Of a stretch of 17,423 nucleotides of DNA, positions 6,493 to 12,725 are shown piece after piece. A program made the translations under genes and the position numbers. How positions within the stretch are numbered: the first letter of the stretch is position 1; the number at the start of each line of letters is the position of its first letter. Origin of the DNA: an uncultured Muribaculaceae bacterium (GTDB lineage: Bacteria > Bacteroidota > Bacteroidia > Bacteroidales > Muribaculaceae); assembly GCA_910584905.1 (NCBI GenBank), contig CAJUCQ010000044.1:1-17423 (forward strand), read 5' to 3'. The notes beneath the pieces were generated by a model, which saw only the letters and a program-made list of their open reading frames with translations, made no database searches and had not been told where the DNA came from.

Positions 6493-6495
6493 AAA

Positions 6496-7686
6496 TCAAC
6501 GCGGGAGAACGTTCACCTTGAGGCTGTCGTAGGCGCGTTGCGCCTTTGCGCGCGCAGCGTCGAGAGTCTCGTCTGTTGCGAGAATGACGCCCATGCGTCG
6601 GTGGCCCTTGATTTCGGGCTTTCCGAAAATGCGAATCTGTACGCCGGGTTCGGCAAGGACCTGTTCGAGCGCATCCATCTCAATCTTGTCCGTATCGCCT
6701 TCGACCACAACGGCCATCGAAGCGGAAGGCCCGAAGAAGCGGATTGCAGACACGGGGAGGCCGAGGAGCGCGCGGGCGTGAAGGGCAAATTCGCTGAGGT
6801 CCTGCGAAATCATTGTCACCATGCCCGTGTCGTGGGGACGTGGCGATACTTCGCTGAAAATCACGTCGTCGCCCTTTATGAACAGTTCTACGCCGAAAAT
6901 GCCGTAGCCGCCGAGGGCGTCGGTGATAGCCTTGGCAATGTGGCGGGCGTTTTCGAGGGCCTTTTCGCTCATGGGCTGCGGCTGCCACGATGTGCGGTAG
7001 TCGCCGTTGACCTGAATATGGCCTACCGGCTCGCAATATGTTGTTCCTGAAATACTGCGCACTGTCAGGAGTGTGATTTCATAATCAAAATCCACAAAGC
7101 CCTCGACAATGACGCGTCCTGCGCCTGCCCGGCCGCCTTCCTGCGCTTCTTTCCATGCGGCATGGATGTCGGCCGGCGTCTTCACGGTGCTTTGTCCGTG
7201 GCCGCTGGAGCTCATCACCGGCTTTACGACACAAGGGATGCCGATTTCCTCGATGGCCTTGTTGTATTCCTCTTCGGTCGATGCAAAGCGGTAGGGCGAG
7301 GTCGGGAGACCGAGCTCTTCGGCGGCGAGGCGGCGGATACCCTCGCGGTTCATCGTCAGAAGAGCCGCACGCGCGGTGGGAGTGACGTTATATCCCTGCT
7401 TCTCAAGCTCGACGAGCATAGGTGTGGCGATGGCTTCAACCTCGGGGATGATGTGGTCGGGTTTTTCGAGTTCGACAACTTCACGGAGTTTTTGCGCATC
7501 AAGCATGTTGAAAACATAACTGCGGTGAGCGACCTGCATCGCCGGAGCGTTGGGATACTTGTCGCAGGCCACAACCTCCACGCCGAGACGCTGAAGTTCG
7601 ATGGCCACTTCCTTGCCGAGCTCGCCGCTCCCGAGGAGGAGCGCCTTGCGGCCTACAGGGGTCATTACAGAACCGATTTTTGCCAT
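6496..7686 (-). CDS. purT: Formate-dependent phosphoribosylglycinamide formyltransferase (GAR transformylase 2)
   Basis: The 396-residue product is full length (E. coli PurT is 392) and aligns along its whole length from memory. It makes formyl-GAR from GAR, formate and ATP in purine synthesis, needing no folate. GSGELGKEVA at 19-28 is the N-terminal nucleotide-like motif; EVEAIAT (82-88) helps bind GAR; the ATP-grasp domain shows KPVMSSSGHGQS (155-166), GRAGAGRVIVEG (185-196), and the Mg2+/ATP segment FSEVSPRPHDTG (277-288); GKPE follows near 353. The glycine-rich loop has His163 where E. coli has Lys (SSSGKGQ). Start ATG 7686 is preferred; M8 is the alternative. An exact-consensus promoter lies about 45 bases upstream, and the divergent neighbour is htpG. 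Confidence 0.95.
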   Translation of the reverse strand: MAKIGSVMTPVGRKALLLGSGELGKEVAIELQRLGVEVVACDKYPNAPAMQVAHRSYVFNMLDAQKLREVVELEKPDHIIPEVEAIATPMLVELEKQGYNVTPTARAALLTMNREGIRRLAAEELGLPTSPYRFASTEEEYNKAIEEIGIPCVVKPVMSSSGHGQSTVKTPADIHAAWKEAQEGGRAGAGRVIVEGFVDFDYEITLLTVRSISGTTYCEPVGHIQVNGDYRTSWQPQPMSEKALENARHIAKAITDALGGYGIFGVELFIKGDDVIFSEVSPRPHDTGMVTMISQDLSEFALHARALLGLPVSAIRFFGPSASMAVVVEGDTDKIEMDALEQVLAEPGVQIRIFGKPEIKGHRRMGVILATDETLDAARAKAQRAYDSLKVNVLPR

Positions 7687-7731
7687 AAAAGAAAGTAAAA
7701 AGTAATGGATGGAGTATTTGAATTACGGTTA

Positions 7732-7763
7732 CAAAGGTACACAATTTTCCTTTAAATCTCAAA
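7732..7763 (-). promoter_or_regulatory. purT promoter, exact Bacteroidetes consensus
   Basis: On the minus strand TTTG (7763-7760), a 20-base spacer and TACCTTTG (7739-7732) match TTTG-N20-TAnnTTTG fully. Start of transcription would be near 7725, giving a leader of about 40 bases before the ATG at 7686. Confidence 0.75.
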
Positions 7764-7784
7764 TTAGCATTTTTTACATAAAAA

Positions 7785-7801
7785 TTGTGCCAACCGCACA
7801 A
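7785..7801. promoter_or_regulatory. Inverted repeat next to the htpG sigma-54 promoter
   Basis: TTGTGC (7785-7790) and GCACAA (7796-7801) are exact complements around CAACC. The repeat ends 3 bases before the -24 element. GTGCCA at 7787-7792 is also complementary to TGGCAC at 7804-7809. A regulator site is possible; sigma-54 activators usually bind further upstream, so a repressor or unrelated factor would fit better. Confidence 0.3.
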
Positions 7802-7803
7802 GC

Positions 7804-7819
7804 TGGCACGCCTTTTGCT
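7804..7819 (+). promoter_or_regulatory. Sigma-54 (RpoN) -24/-12 promoter for htpG
   Basis: TGGCACG (7804-7810), four bases, then TTGCT (7815-7819) equals the consensus TGGCACG-N4-TTGCW in every fixed position. The invariant GG (7805-7806) and GC (7817-7818) are separated by exactly 10 bases as required. Transcription would start near 7830, about 43 bases before the htpG ATG at 7873. No TTTG/TAnnTTTG pair with correct spacing was seen on the plus strand here. Confidence 0.75.
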
Positions 7820-7872
7820 TTGTTATACTTCATAGAATTTCAATCAAACCATATATACACGCATATACCGCC

Positions 7873-9921
7873 ATGCAAAAAGGAACTATCGGTGTGACTA
7901 CGGAAAACATTTTTCCGGTCATAAAAAAATTTCTTTACAGCGATCATGAAATATTTCTTCGCGAGCTTGTGTCGAATGCAGTGGATGCCACTCAGAAGAT
8001 TCGCACACTGTCGTCGTTCGGCGAGTTCAAGGGCGAACTCGGCACCCTCGACGTGCGAGTGAAGATTGACAAAGAGGCCGGCACACTCACCGTGAGCGAC
8101 CGCGGCATAGGCATGACCGCCGAAGACCTCGACAAGTATATCAACCAGATTGCCTTCTCGGGGGCTGAAGAATTTCTCTCTAAATTCAAAGACAAGGCCA
8201 ACACGATTATCGGCCACTTCGGTCTCGGATTCTATTCGGCGTTCATGGTGGCAAAGAAGGTTGTCATCGAGACACGTTCGTGGCAGGACGGCGCCGAGGC
8301 CGTGCGCTGGGAATGCGACGGGTCGCCCGAGTACACGATGGGCGAAGGCTCCCGCACCGACCGCGGCACGGACATTATCCTCTATATCGACGATGACAAC
8401 AAGGAATTTCTCGAACAGCTGCGCGTCGACACCCTGCTGAAAAAATATTGCCGCTTCCTCCCCGTGCCGGTAATTTCGGGCAAGGAGCAGGAGTGGAAAG
8501 ACGGCAAGTACGTCGATACCGACCGCGACCTCGTTGTCAACGCCACGGAGCCGAGCTGGATGAAGAAGCCCGCCGACCTTACCGACAAAGACTATCTCGA
8601 CTTCTACCACGAGCTTTACCCCGGACAGGATGACCCTCTTTTCTGGATTCACCTTAATGTGGACTTCCCCTTCACGCTCACGGGCATCCTCTATTTCCCG
8701 AAAATCAAAAACAACTTCGACATCCGCAAAGACCGCATTTCGCTCTATTGCAATCAGGTGTTTGTTACTGACTCGGTCGAAGGCGTCGTGCCGGAATTCA
8801 TGATGCTCATGCAGGGTGTGATTGACTCGCCCGACATCCCTCTCAACGTGTCGCGCTCGTATCTCCAGAGCGACACTGCCGTGAAGAAAATCTCCGGCTA
8901 CATCACCAAGAAAGTGGCCTCGCGCCTTGAAGATCTTTTCAAGGCCGACCGCGCCGATTTCGAAAAGAAATGGGACGACATACGCCTGTTTATCGTCTAC
9001 GGCATGCTCACCGACGACAAGTTCTGCGACTCGGCCATGAAATTCATGCTCTTCAAAGACACGGAGGGCCGATATTTCACCCTTGACGAATACAAGACTC
9101 TCGTCGAGGCCTCGCAGACCGACAAGGACGGCAACATCGTCTACCTCTACGCAACCGACCCGACGGCCCAATACAGCTATATCAAAGCCGCCAATGACAA
9201 GGGCTACAATGTGCTTCTTCTTGACGGCCAGCTCGACAACCACTTCGTGCAACTCTTGGAGCGCAAGCTCGAAAAAACGCAGCTCGTGCGTGTGGACAGC
9301 GATGTCGTAGAAAACCTTATACGCAAAGACAACCGCAAGGAAGCCGACCTCACGCCCCTGCAACGCAACATCATGACGACGCTCTTCTCCTCGCAGGTGC
9401 CTGAAATCGAGAAGACGAATTTTATCGTGTCATTCGAGGCTATGGCAGCCGATTCAGCTCCGGTGGTAATCACGCAGAACGAGTACATGCGTCGAATGAA
9501 AGACCTCGCAACGATGCAGCCCGGCATGAGCTTCTATGGCGAGATGCCCGACAGCTACATGCTCGTCGTGAACACCGAGCATCCACTCGTAAAGGGCCTG
9601 CGCTATGCGGCCGACAAGGCTCTCGATGCTCAAGTAGAGCCTCTTATGTCGAAAGTCGAGGCCGATAACGCTTCGGTCGAGGCCATCCGCAAGGGCGCCA
9701 AGGACGGCAAGCTCTCGGCCGAAGAGGACAAGCAGATTTCCGACCTCGAGAAGGCCGTGGCCGACGCCCGCGCCGAGCAGGATAAGCTTGTCAGGGATTA
9801 TGCTGCAGGGCAGCCGCTCGTCAAGCAGCTCATCGACCTCGCACTTCTGGGCAACGGGCTTCTCAAAGGCGAAGCTCTCAACGGTTTTGTAAGCCGTTCG
9901 GTAGAACTTCTGATGAAGTAA
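7873..9921 (+). CDS. htpG: HtpG, bacterial Hsp90 chaperone
   Basis: The 682-residue product is full length for Bacteroidetes HtpG (E. coli is 624). This ATP-driven homodimeric chaperone remodels cytosolic client proteins. The N-terminal GHKL ATPase is clear: E31, N35 and D38 in LRELVSNAVDAT, DRGIGM at 75-80, and GHFGLGFYSAF at 113-123. The middle domain has FPFTLTGILYFP and the catalytic-arginine region SRSYLQSD. The C-terminal dimerisation part extends to the end, with a charged helix KLSAEEDKQISDLEKAV near residues 615-631. It stands alone, with a sigma-54-type promoter upstream and a terminator at 9951-9990. The minus strand carries a 507-codon open frame across it, which is a codon-usage shadow. 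Confidence 0.97.
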   Translation: MQKGTIGVTTENIFPVIKKFLYSDHEIFLRELVSNAVDATQKIRTLSSFGEFKGELGTLDVRVKIDKEAGTLTVSDRGIGMTAEDLDKYINQIAFSGAEEFLSKFKDKANTIIGHFGLGFYSAFMVAKKVVIETRSWQDGAEAVRWECDGSPEYTMGEGSRTDRGTDIILYIDDDNKEFLEQLRVDTLLKKYCRFLPVPVISGKEQEWKDGKYVDTDRDLVVNATEPSWMKKPADLTDKDYLDFYHELYPGQDDPLFWIHLNVDFPFTLTGILYFPKIKNNFDIRKDRISLYCNQVFVTDSVEGVVPEFMMLMQGVIDSPDIPLNVSRSYLQSDTAVKKISGYITKKVASRLEDLFKADRADFEKKWDDIRLFIVYGMLTDDKFCDSAMKFMLFKDTEGRYFTLDEYKTLVEASQTDKDGNIVYLYATDPTAQYSYIKAANDKGYNVLLLDGQLDNHFVQLLERKLEKTQLVRVDSDVVENLIRKDNRKEADLTPLQRNIMTTLFSSQVPEIEKTNFIVSFEAMAADSAPVVITQNEYMRRMKDLATMQPGMSFYGEMPDSYMLVVNTEHPLVKGLRYAADKALDAQVEPLMSKVEADNASVEAIRKGAKDGKLSAEEDKQISDLEKAVADARAEQDKLVRDYAAGQPLVKQLIDLALLGNGLLKGEALNGFVSRSVELLMK

Positions 9922-9950
9922 ACGACGCCCGACGTCTGAAAACGGATTTT

Positions 9951-9990
9951 CCGCATCCGCGCACGGCCCTACGGCCCGGCGGGGATGCGG
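9951..9990 (+). terminator. htpG terminator
   Basis: CCGCATCC (9951-9958) pairs with GGATGCGG (9983-9990), with a further GC-rich GGCCC/GGCCC-type inner structure, followed by ATTGTTTTC. It begins 29 bases after the htpG stop codon. Confidence 0.75.
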
Positions 9991-10041
9991 ATTGTTTTCA
10001 CCCAGCCTCGAACGAATAACGGACGAATAATCTGCGGATTG

Positions 10042-10073
10042 TTTGGAAATGCGGGGAATATTTATTACCTTTG
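10042..10073 (+). promoter_or_regulatory. Promoter of the ctc-pth operon, exact consensus
   Basis: TTTG (10042-10045), 20 bases, TACCTTTG (10066-10073) match the Bacteroidetes pattern fully. Transcription would start near 10080, giving a leader of about 75 bases before the ctc ATG. Confidence 0.75.
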
Positions 10074-10087
10074 CAGTCGCTTTTTAG

Positions 10088-10127
10088 CATCCCGTGTGAT
10101 GGGAAATTAAGGAGCAAGACTTAATTT
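10088..10127 (+). promoter_or_regulatory. Structured 5' leader of the L25 gene
   Basis: The leader contains a short stem (TCCC 10090-10093 with GGGA 10101-10104) and an overlapping 8-bp stem AAATTAAG (10104-10111) with CTTAATTT (10120-10127) around GAGCAAGA, followed by TTAG. Ribosomal-protein leaders often fold for feedback control, so an autoregulatory RNA element is possible. The stems are AT-rich and weak, and no known leader family was recognised. Confidence 0.3.
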
Positions 10128-10154
10128 TTAGTAACACAAAAACTTAACTACACA

Positions 10155-10811
10155 ATGAAAGTTTACAATCTCGTAGCTGAGCCTCGCACCAACCTCGGTA
10201 AGAAGGCCACCAGAAGCCTCCGTGCAGAAGGCAAAATCCCCGTAGTTCTCAACGGCGGCGCTATCATCGACCTCCCCTACACCGCCGAACTCAAGCCGGG
10301 TGAGAAGGTCGTTGAAATCGGCAACGGCAAGGGCCTCATCACCACTGACCTCACTGTCAGCAACGAAGCAGTGCGCAAGCTCATCTACACTCCCGAAATC
10401 TTCGCTATAGAACTCGAAGTCAACGGAGAAAAGCGCATGGCCGTACTTAAGGACATTCAGTTCCACCCCGTTAAGGACAACATCCTTCACATCGACCTTC
10501 TCGAAGTGAACGATACGAAGCCCGTGGTTATCGAAGTTCCCGTCAAGCTCGAAGGTCACGCAGAAGGTGTGAAGGCCGGCGGTAAGCTCAACCTCTCGAT
10601 GAAGAAGCTCAAAGTCAAGGCTATCTACACCGAAGTGCCCGAACGCCTTGTCATCAACGTCGACAACCTCGGTCTCGGCAAGACTCTCTCGGTAGGCGAA
10701 CTCCACTTCGAAGGACTGGAGCTTGTCAATGCGAAGAATGCCGTTGTCTGCGCCGTAGCTCTCACGCGCGCCGCCCGCGGTGCTGCCGCAGCTGCCGCAG
10801 CCGGAAAATAA
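10155..10811 (+). CDS. ctc: 50S ribosomal protein L25, long Ctc form
   Basis: The 218-residue product is the two-domain TL5/Ctc type of L25 that binds 5S rRNA on the large ribosomal subunit. Residues about 1-93 are the L25 domain (VAEPRTNLGKKATRSLRAEG, KIPVVLNGG, LKDIQFHPVKDNILHIDLLEV near the boundary); about 98-190 form the beta-rich C-terminal domain (VEVPVKLEG-like VPVKLEGHAEGVKAGG). The protein ends in an Ala-rich tail (residues about 209-216). Start ATG follows an AT-rich leader without a clear Shine-Dalgarno site, usual in this phylum. It heads the operon with pth, 23 bases downstream, an order common in many bacteria (ctc-pth). Confidence 0.93.
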   Translation: MKVYNLVAEPRTNLGKKATRSLRAEGKIPVVLNGGAIIDLPYTAELKPGEKVVEIGNGKGLITTDLTVSNEAVRKLIYTPEIFAIELEVNGEKRMAVLKDIQFHPVKDNILHIDLLEVNDTKPVVIEVPVKLEGHAEGVKAGGKLNLSMKKLKVKAIYTEVPERLVINVDNLGLGKTLSVGELHFEGLELVNAKNAVVCAVALTRAARGAAAAAAAGK

Positions 10812-10834
10812 GAGATTCCACACACAGCTGACGA

Positions 10835-11398
10835 ATGAAATATCTGATTGTCGGGCTGGGTAATATCGGAAACGAATATGCCCGCACCCGCCACAACATT
10901 GGATTTATGATATTGGACGCCTTGGCTGAGGCGTCCAATATTTCTTTTTCGACGGAACGCTACGGCGACGTTGCGCGCATGCGCCTCAAGAACAAACAAC
11001 TCGTTCTGCTTAAGCCGTCGACGTATATGAATCTGAGCGGTAACGCCGTGCGTTATTGGAAGGAGCACGAGGGCATTGACACGGACCATATTCTGGTACT
11101 TGTCGATGATATCGCCCTTCCGTTCGGAGCCATACGTCTGAAGCCGTCGGGCAGCGACGCAGGCCACAACGGCTTGAAGAATATAGCTCAGATGCTGGGC
11201 ACACAGTCGTACCGCCGCCTACGCTTCGGTATCGGCAATGATTTCCCGCGCGGATGTCAGGTGGACTACGTGCTGGGGCGCTTTACGCCGGAGCAAGAGC
11301 AAGAGCTTCCGGAGCGAATAGGCGTGGCTATTGACGCAATTAAAGAGTGTGTGCTCGCGGGAATACAAAATGCCATGTGCAAGTATAATAACAAATGA
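10835..11398 (+). CDS. pth: Peptidyl-tRNA hydrolase
   Basis: The 187-residue product cleaves the ester bond of peptidyl-tRNAs dropped from stalled ribosomes, recycling tRNA in the cytosol. All key residues of the family are visible: N10 in VGLGNIG, H20 in TRHNIGF (catalytic), N66 in TYMNLSG, D91/D92 in LVDDIALP, and N112 in SDAGHNGLKNI. Length fits the family (E. coli 194). The stop overlaps the next start as ATGA (11395-11398), which implies translational coupling to the glycosyltransferase. An unusual 12-bp-arm hairpin with a T-rich tail lies inside the coding region at codons about 26-37. Confidence 0.96.
   Translation: MKYLIVGLGNIGNEYARTRHNIGFMILDALAEASNISFSTERYGDVARMRLKNKQLVLLKPSTYMNLSGNAVRYWKEHEGIDTDHILVLVDDIALPFGAIRLKPSGSDAGHNGLKNIAQMLGTQSYRRLRFGIGNDFPRGCQVDYVLGRFTPEQEQELPERIGVAIDAIKECVLAGIQNAMCKYNNK
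10910..10950 (+). terminator. Terminator-like hairpin inside pth
   Basis: ATATTGGACGCC (10910-10921) is exactly complementary to GGCGTCCAATAT (10930-10941) around the 8-base loop TTGGCTGA, followed by TTCTTTTTC. This is the shape of an intrinsic terminator, though it lies in codons that encode LDALAEASNISF. It could attenuate transcription of pth and the genes after it when ribosomes do not cover the site; that function is inference. Confidence 0.45.
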
Positions 11399-12213
11399 CA
11401 CCATCCGTATCTCTAATCATCAGCACATATAACCGCCCGGATGCATTGCGTCTGGTGCTGGAAAGTGTGCGCAGGCAGACGCTGACTCCTATGGACGTCG
11501 TCGTATGCGACGACGGGTCGCGCGATGACACACGCGCCCTTGTGGAGAAGTTGCGCGACAGCGGTTTTCCGGGGCGTCTGGTGCATGTATGGCACGAAGA
11601 CCGCGGCTTCCGTCTTGCCGAAATCCGCAACAAGGGCGTTGCCGAATGCCGAGGGGAGTATATCGTCCAGATTGACGGCGACATGATGCTTGACCGTCAT
11701 TTTGTGGAAGATCACGCCCGGCTGGCTCGCAAGGGCTTCTATATCAAGGGGACGCGCATCATGCTCAACGAATCGTACACGCGCAGACTCGAGAGGCGCG
11801 GGAGGCTCCCGATGTTTCTTCCGGGGCTTTTGAGCCGAGGGATTGCCAAAAACAGGATTAAGAGCCTGCGGCTTCCGTGGCCGGGATTCAAAAAGACCCC
11901 GACCTACCGCACGAAGGGGACGGGCATCGGTGCCAACATGTCGTTTTGGCGCGAAGACTTCATGAAGGTCAACGGCTACGACGAGAGCTTTACGGGCTGG
12001 GGGTGCGAGGATACCGACCTCATGGACAGACTTGAACGCATGGGAGTGCGGACGTTCAAAACTTTTCATCTCGCAAAAGCGTATCACCTCTATCATCCCG
12101 AGAGCAAAAATCCGCGCCTTGAGGAGGCCAACCGCAAGTTGCGGGAGAAAATCGAAAGCGGTGAAATACGATGCTCCAACGGAATTGACAAACACATGAC
12201 ACACAATGGCTAA
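11395..12213 (+). CDS. GT2-family glycosyltransferase with galactosyltransferase-type C-terminal motif
   Basis: The 272-residue product is a GT-A fold glycosyltransferase using a nucleotide-sugar. SLIISTYNRPDAL at 6-18 opens the fold, CDDGS at 38-42 binds the nucleotide, and QIDGDMM at 92-98 holds the metal-binding DxD-type motif (D94, D96). GANMSFWREDFMKVNGYDES (179-198) and GWGCEDTDL (201-209) form the Glyco_transf_7C region seen in chondroitin-polymerase-like and galactosyltransferase enzymes. There is no signal peptide or membrane segment, so it acts in the cytosol or at the inner face of the membrane. It overlaps pth by 4 bases and the S4 gene by 8, so it is locked into a translation-related operon although its role is in glycan synthesis. 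Acceptor and sugar cannot be predicted. Confidence 0.9.
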   Translation: MTPSVSLIISTYNRPDALRLVLESVRRQTLTPMDVVVCDDGSRDDTRALVEKLRDSGFPGRLVHVWHEDRGFRLAEIRNKGVAECRGEYIVQIDGDMMLDRHFVEDHARLARKGFYIKGTRIMLNESYTRRLERRGRLPMFLPGLLSRGIAKNRIKSLRLPWPGFKKTPTYRTKGTGIGANMSFWREDFMKVNGYDESFTGWGCEDTDLMDRLERMGVRTFKTFHLAKAYHLYHPESKNPRLEEANRKLREKIESGEIRCSNGIDKHMTHNG

Positions 12214-12649
12214 ATCAGAGGTACGAATCGACAAGTGGCTATGGGCAGTGCGCGTTTTCAAGACGCGCACGGTAGCGTCGGAAGCTTGCAAGAAGGGGCG
12301 AGTGGCTGTCGGCGGAGCCGAGGCTGTGAAGCCTTCGCGCACGATAAAGGTCGGCGACGTGGTGCGGGTGAGGAAGTCGCCGGTGACTTATTCATTCAAG
12401 GTGCTGGCACTTACGGAGAATCGCCTCGGCGCCCGTCTTGTGCCTGAATACATGGAGAATATCACACCTCAAGAGCAACTCGATCTTTTAGAGGTAGTCA
12501 AAATCTCGGGTTTCGTCGACCGTCGCAAGGGACTTGGACGCCCGACAAAACGCGAGGCGCGCGATCTCTCGAAATTCACGGGAGCAATCTACGATGACGA
12601 GTCGGAGGGCTGGGACTTTGACGAGGGCTTTGACTTTGATGACGAATAA
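12206..12649 (+). CDS. hslR: S4-domain RNA-binding protein, Hsp15-like
   Basis: The 147-residue product starts at ATG 12206 inside the end of the glycosyltransferase gene. Residues about 5-65 are the S4 domain with the Hsp15 signature RIDKWLWAVRVFKTRTVA, then GRVAVGG and VGDVVRV. The second conserved block GLGRPTKREARDLSKF (109-124) is also typical of HslR. The tail (130-147) is highly acidic (DDESEGWDFDEGFDFDDE). E. coli Hsp15 binds free 50S subunits carrying peptidyl-tRNA left by interrupted translation; with Pth and L25 in the same operon a shared role in ribosome rescue is attractive, though inferred. No clear intrinsic terminator follows before bioA. Confidence 0.88.
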   Translation: MAKSEVRIDKWLWAVRVFKTRTVASEACKKGRVAVGGAEAVKPSRTIKVGDVVRVRKSPVTYSFKVLALTENRLGARLVPEYMENITPQEQLDLLEVVKISGFVDRRKGLGRPTKREARDLSKFTGAIYDDESEGWDFDEGFDFDDE

Positions 12650-12710
12650 TCGCACGTTGCCGCGGCTGTTTAAGCGAAGTTAAAAAACGTCTTTTCTTGA
12701 TTTTTTTGAG

Positions 12711-12718
12711 TAATTTTG
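12711..12718 (+). promoter_or_regulatory. Partial promoter (-7 box) for the bioA operon
   Basis: TAATTTTG fits the TAnnTTTG -7 box, but no TTTG is found 19-21 bases upstream. It lies only 7 bases before the bioA ATG, so a transcript from it would be nearly leaderless. Read-through from the hslR operon is the alternative. Confidence 0.3.
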
Positions 12719-12725
12719 CAGTATC

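Noticed and set aside
7785..7792. Second, minus-strand sigma-54 promoter for purT from the reversed GTGCCA
   Set aside because: TGGCAC is present on the minus strand but no GC follows at the required 10-base spacing, and purT already has an exact-consensus promoter.
7840..9363. 507-codon open frame on the minus strand across htpG
   Set aside because: It is antisense to a clear, full-length htpG and has the repetitive Val/Glu/Asp/Arg-rich look of a GC-skewed shadow; no domain is seen.
10128..10823. 231-codon minus-strand frame across ctc
   Set aside because: Antisense to the L25 gene and its leader; its start would lie inside the next gene's upstream region; no domain.
11413..12342. 309-codon minus-strand frame across the glycosyltransferase
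   Set aside because: Antisense to a well-supported GT2 gene and crosses into hslR; no motif.
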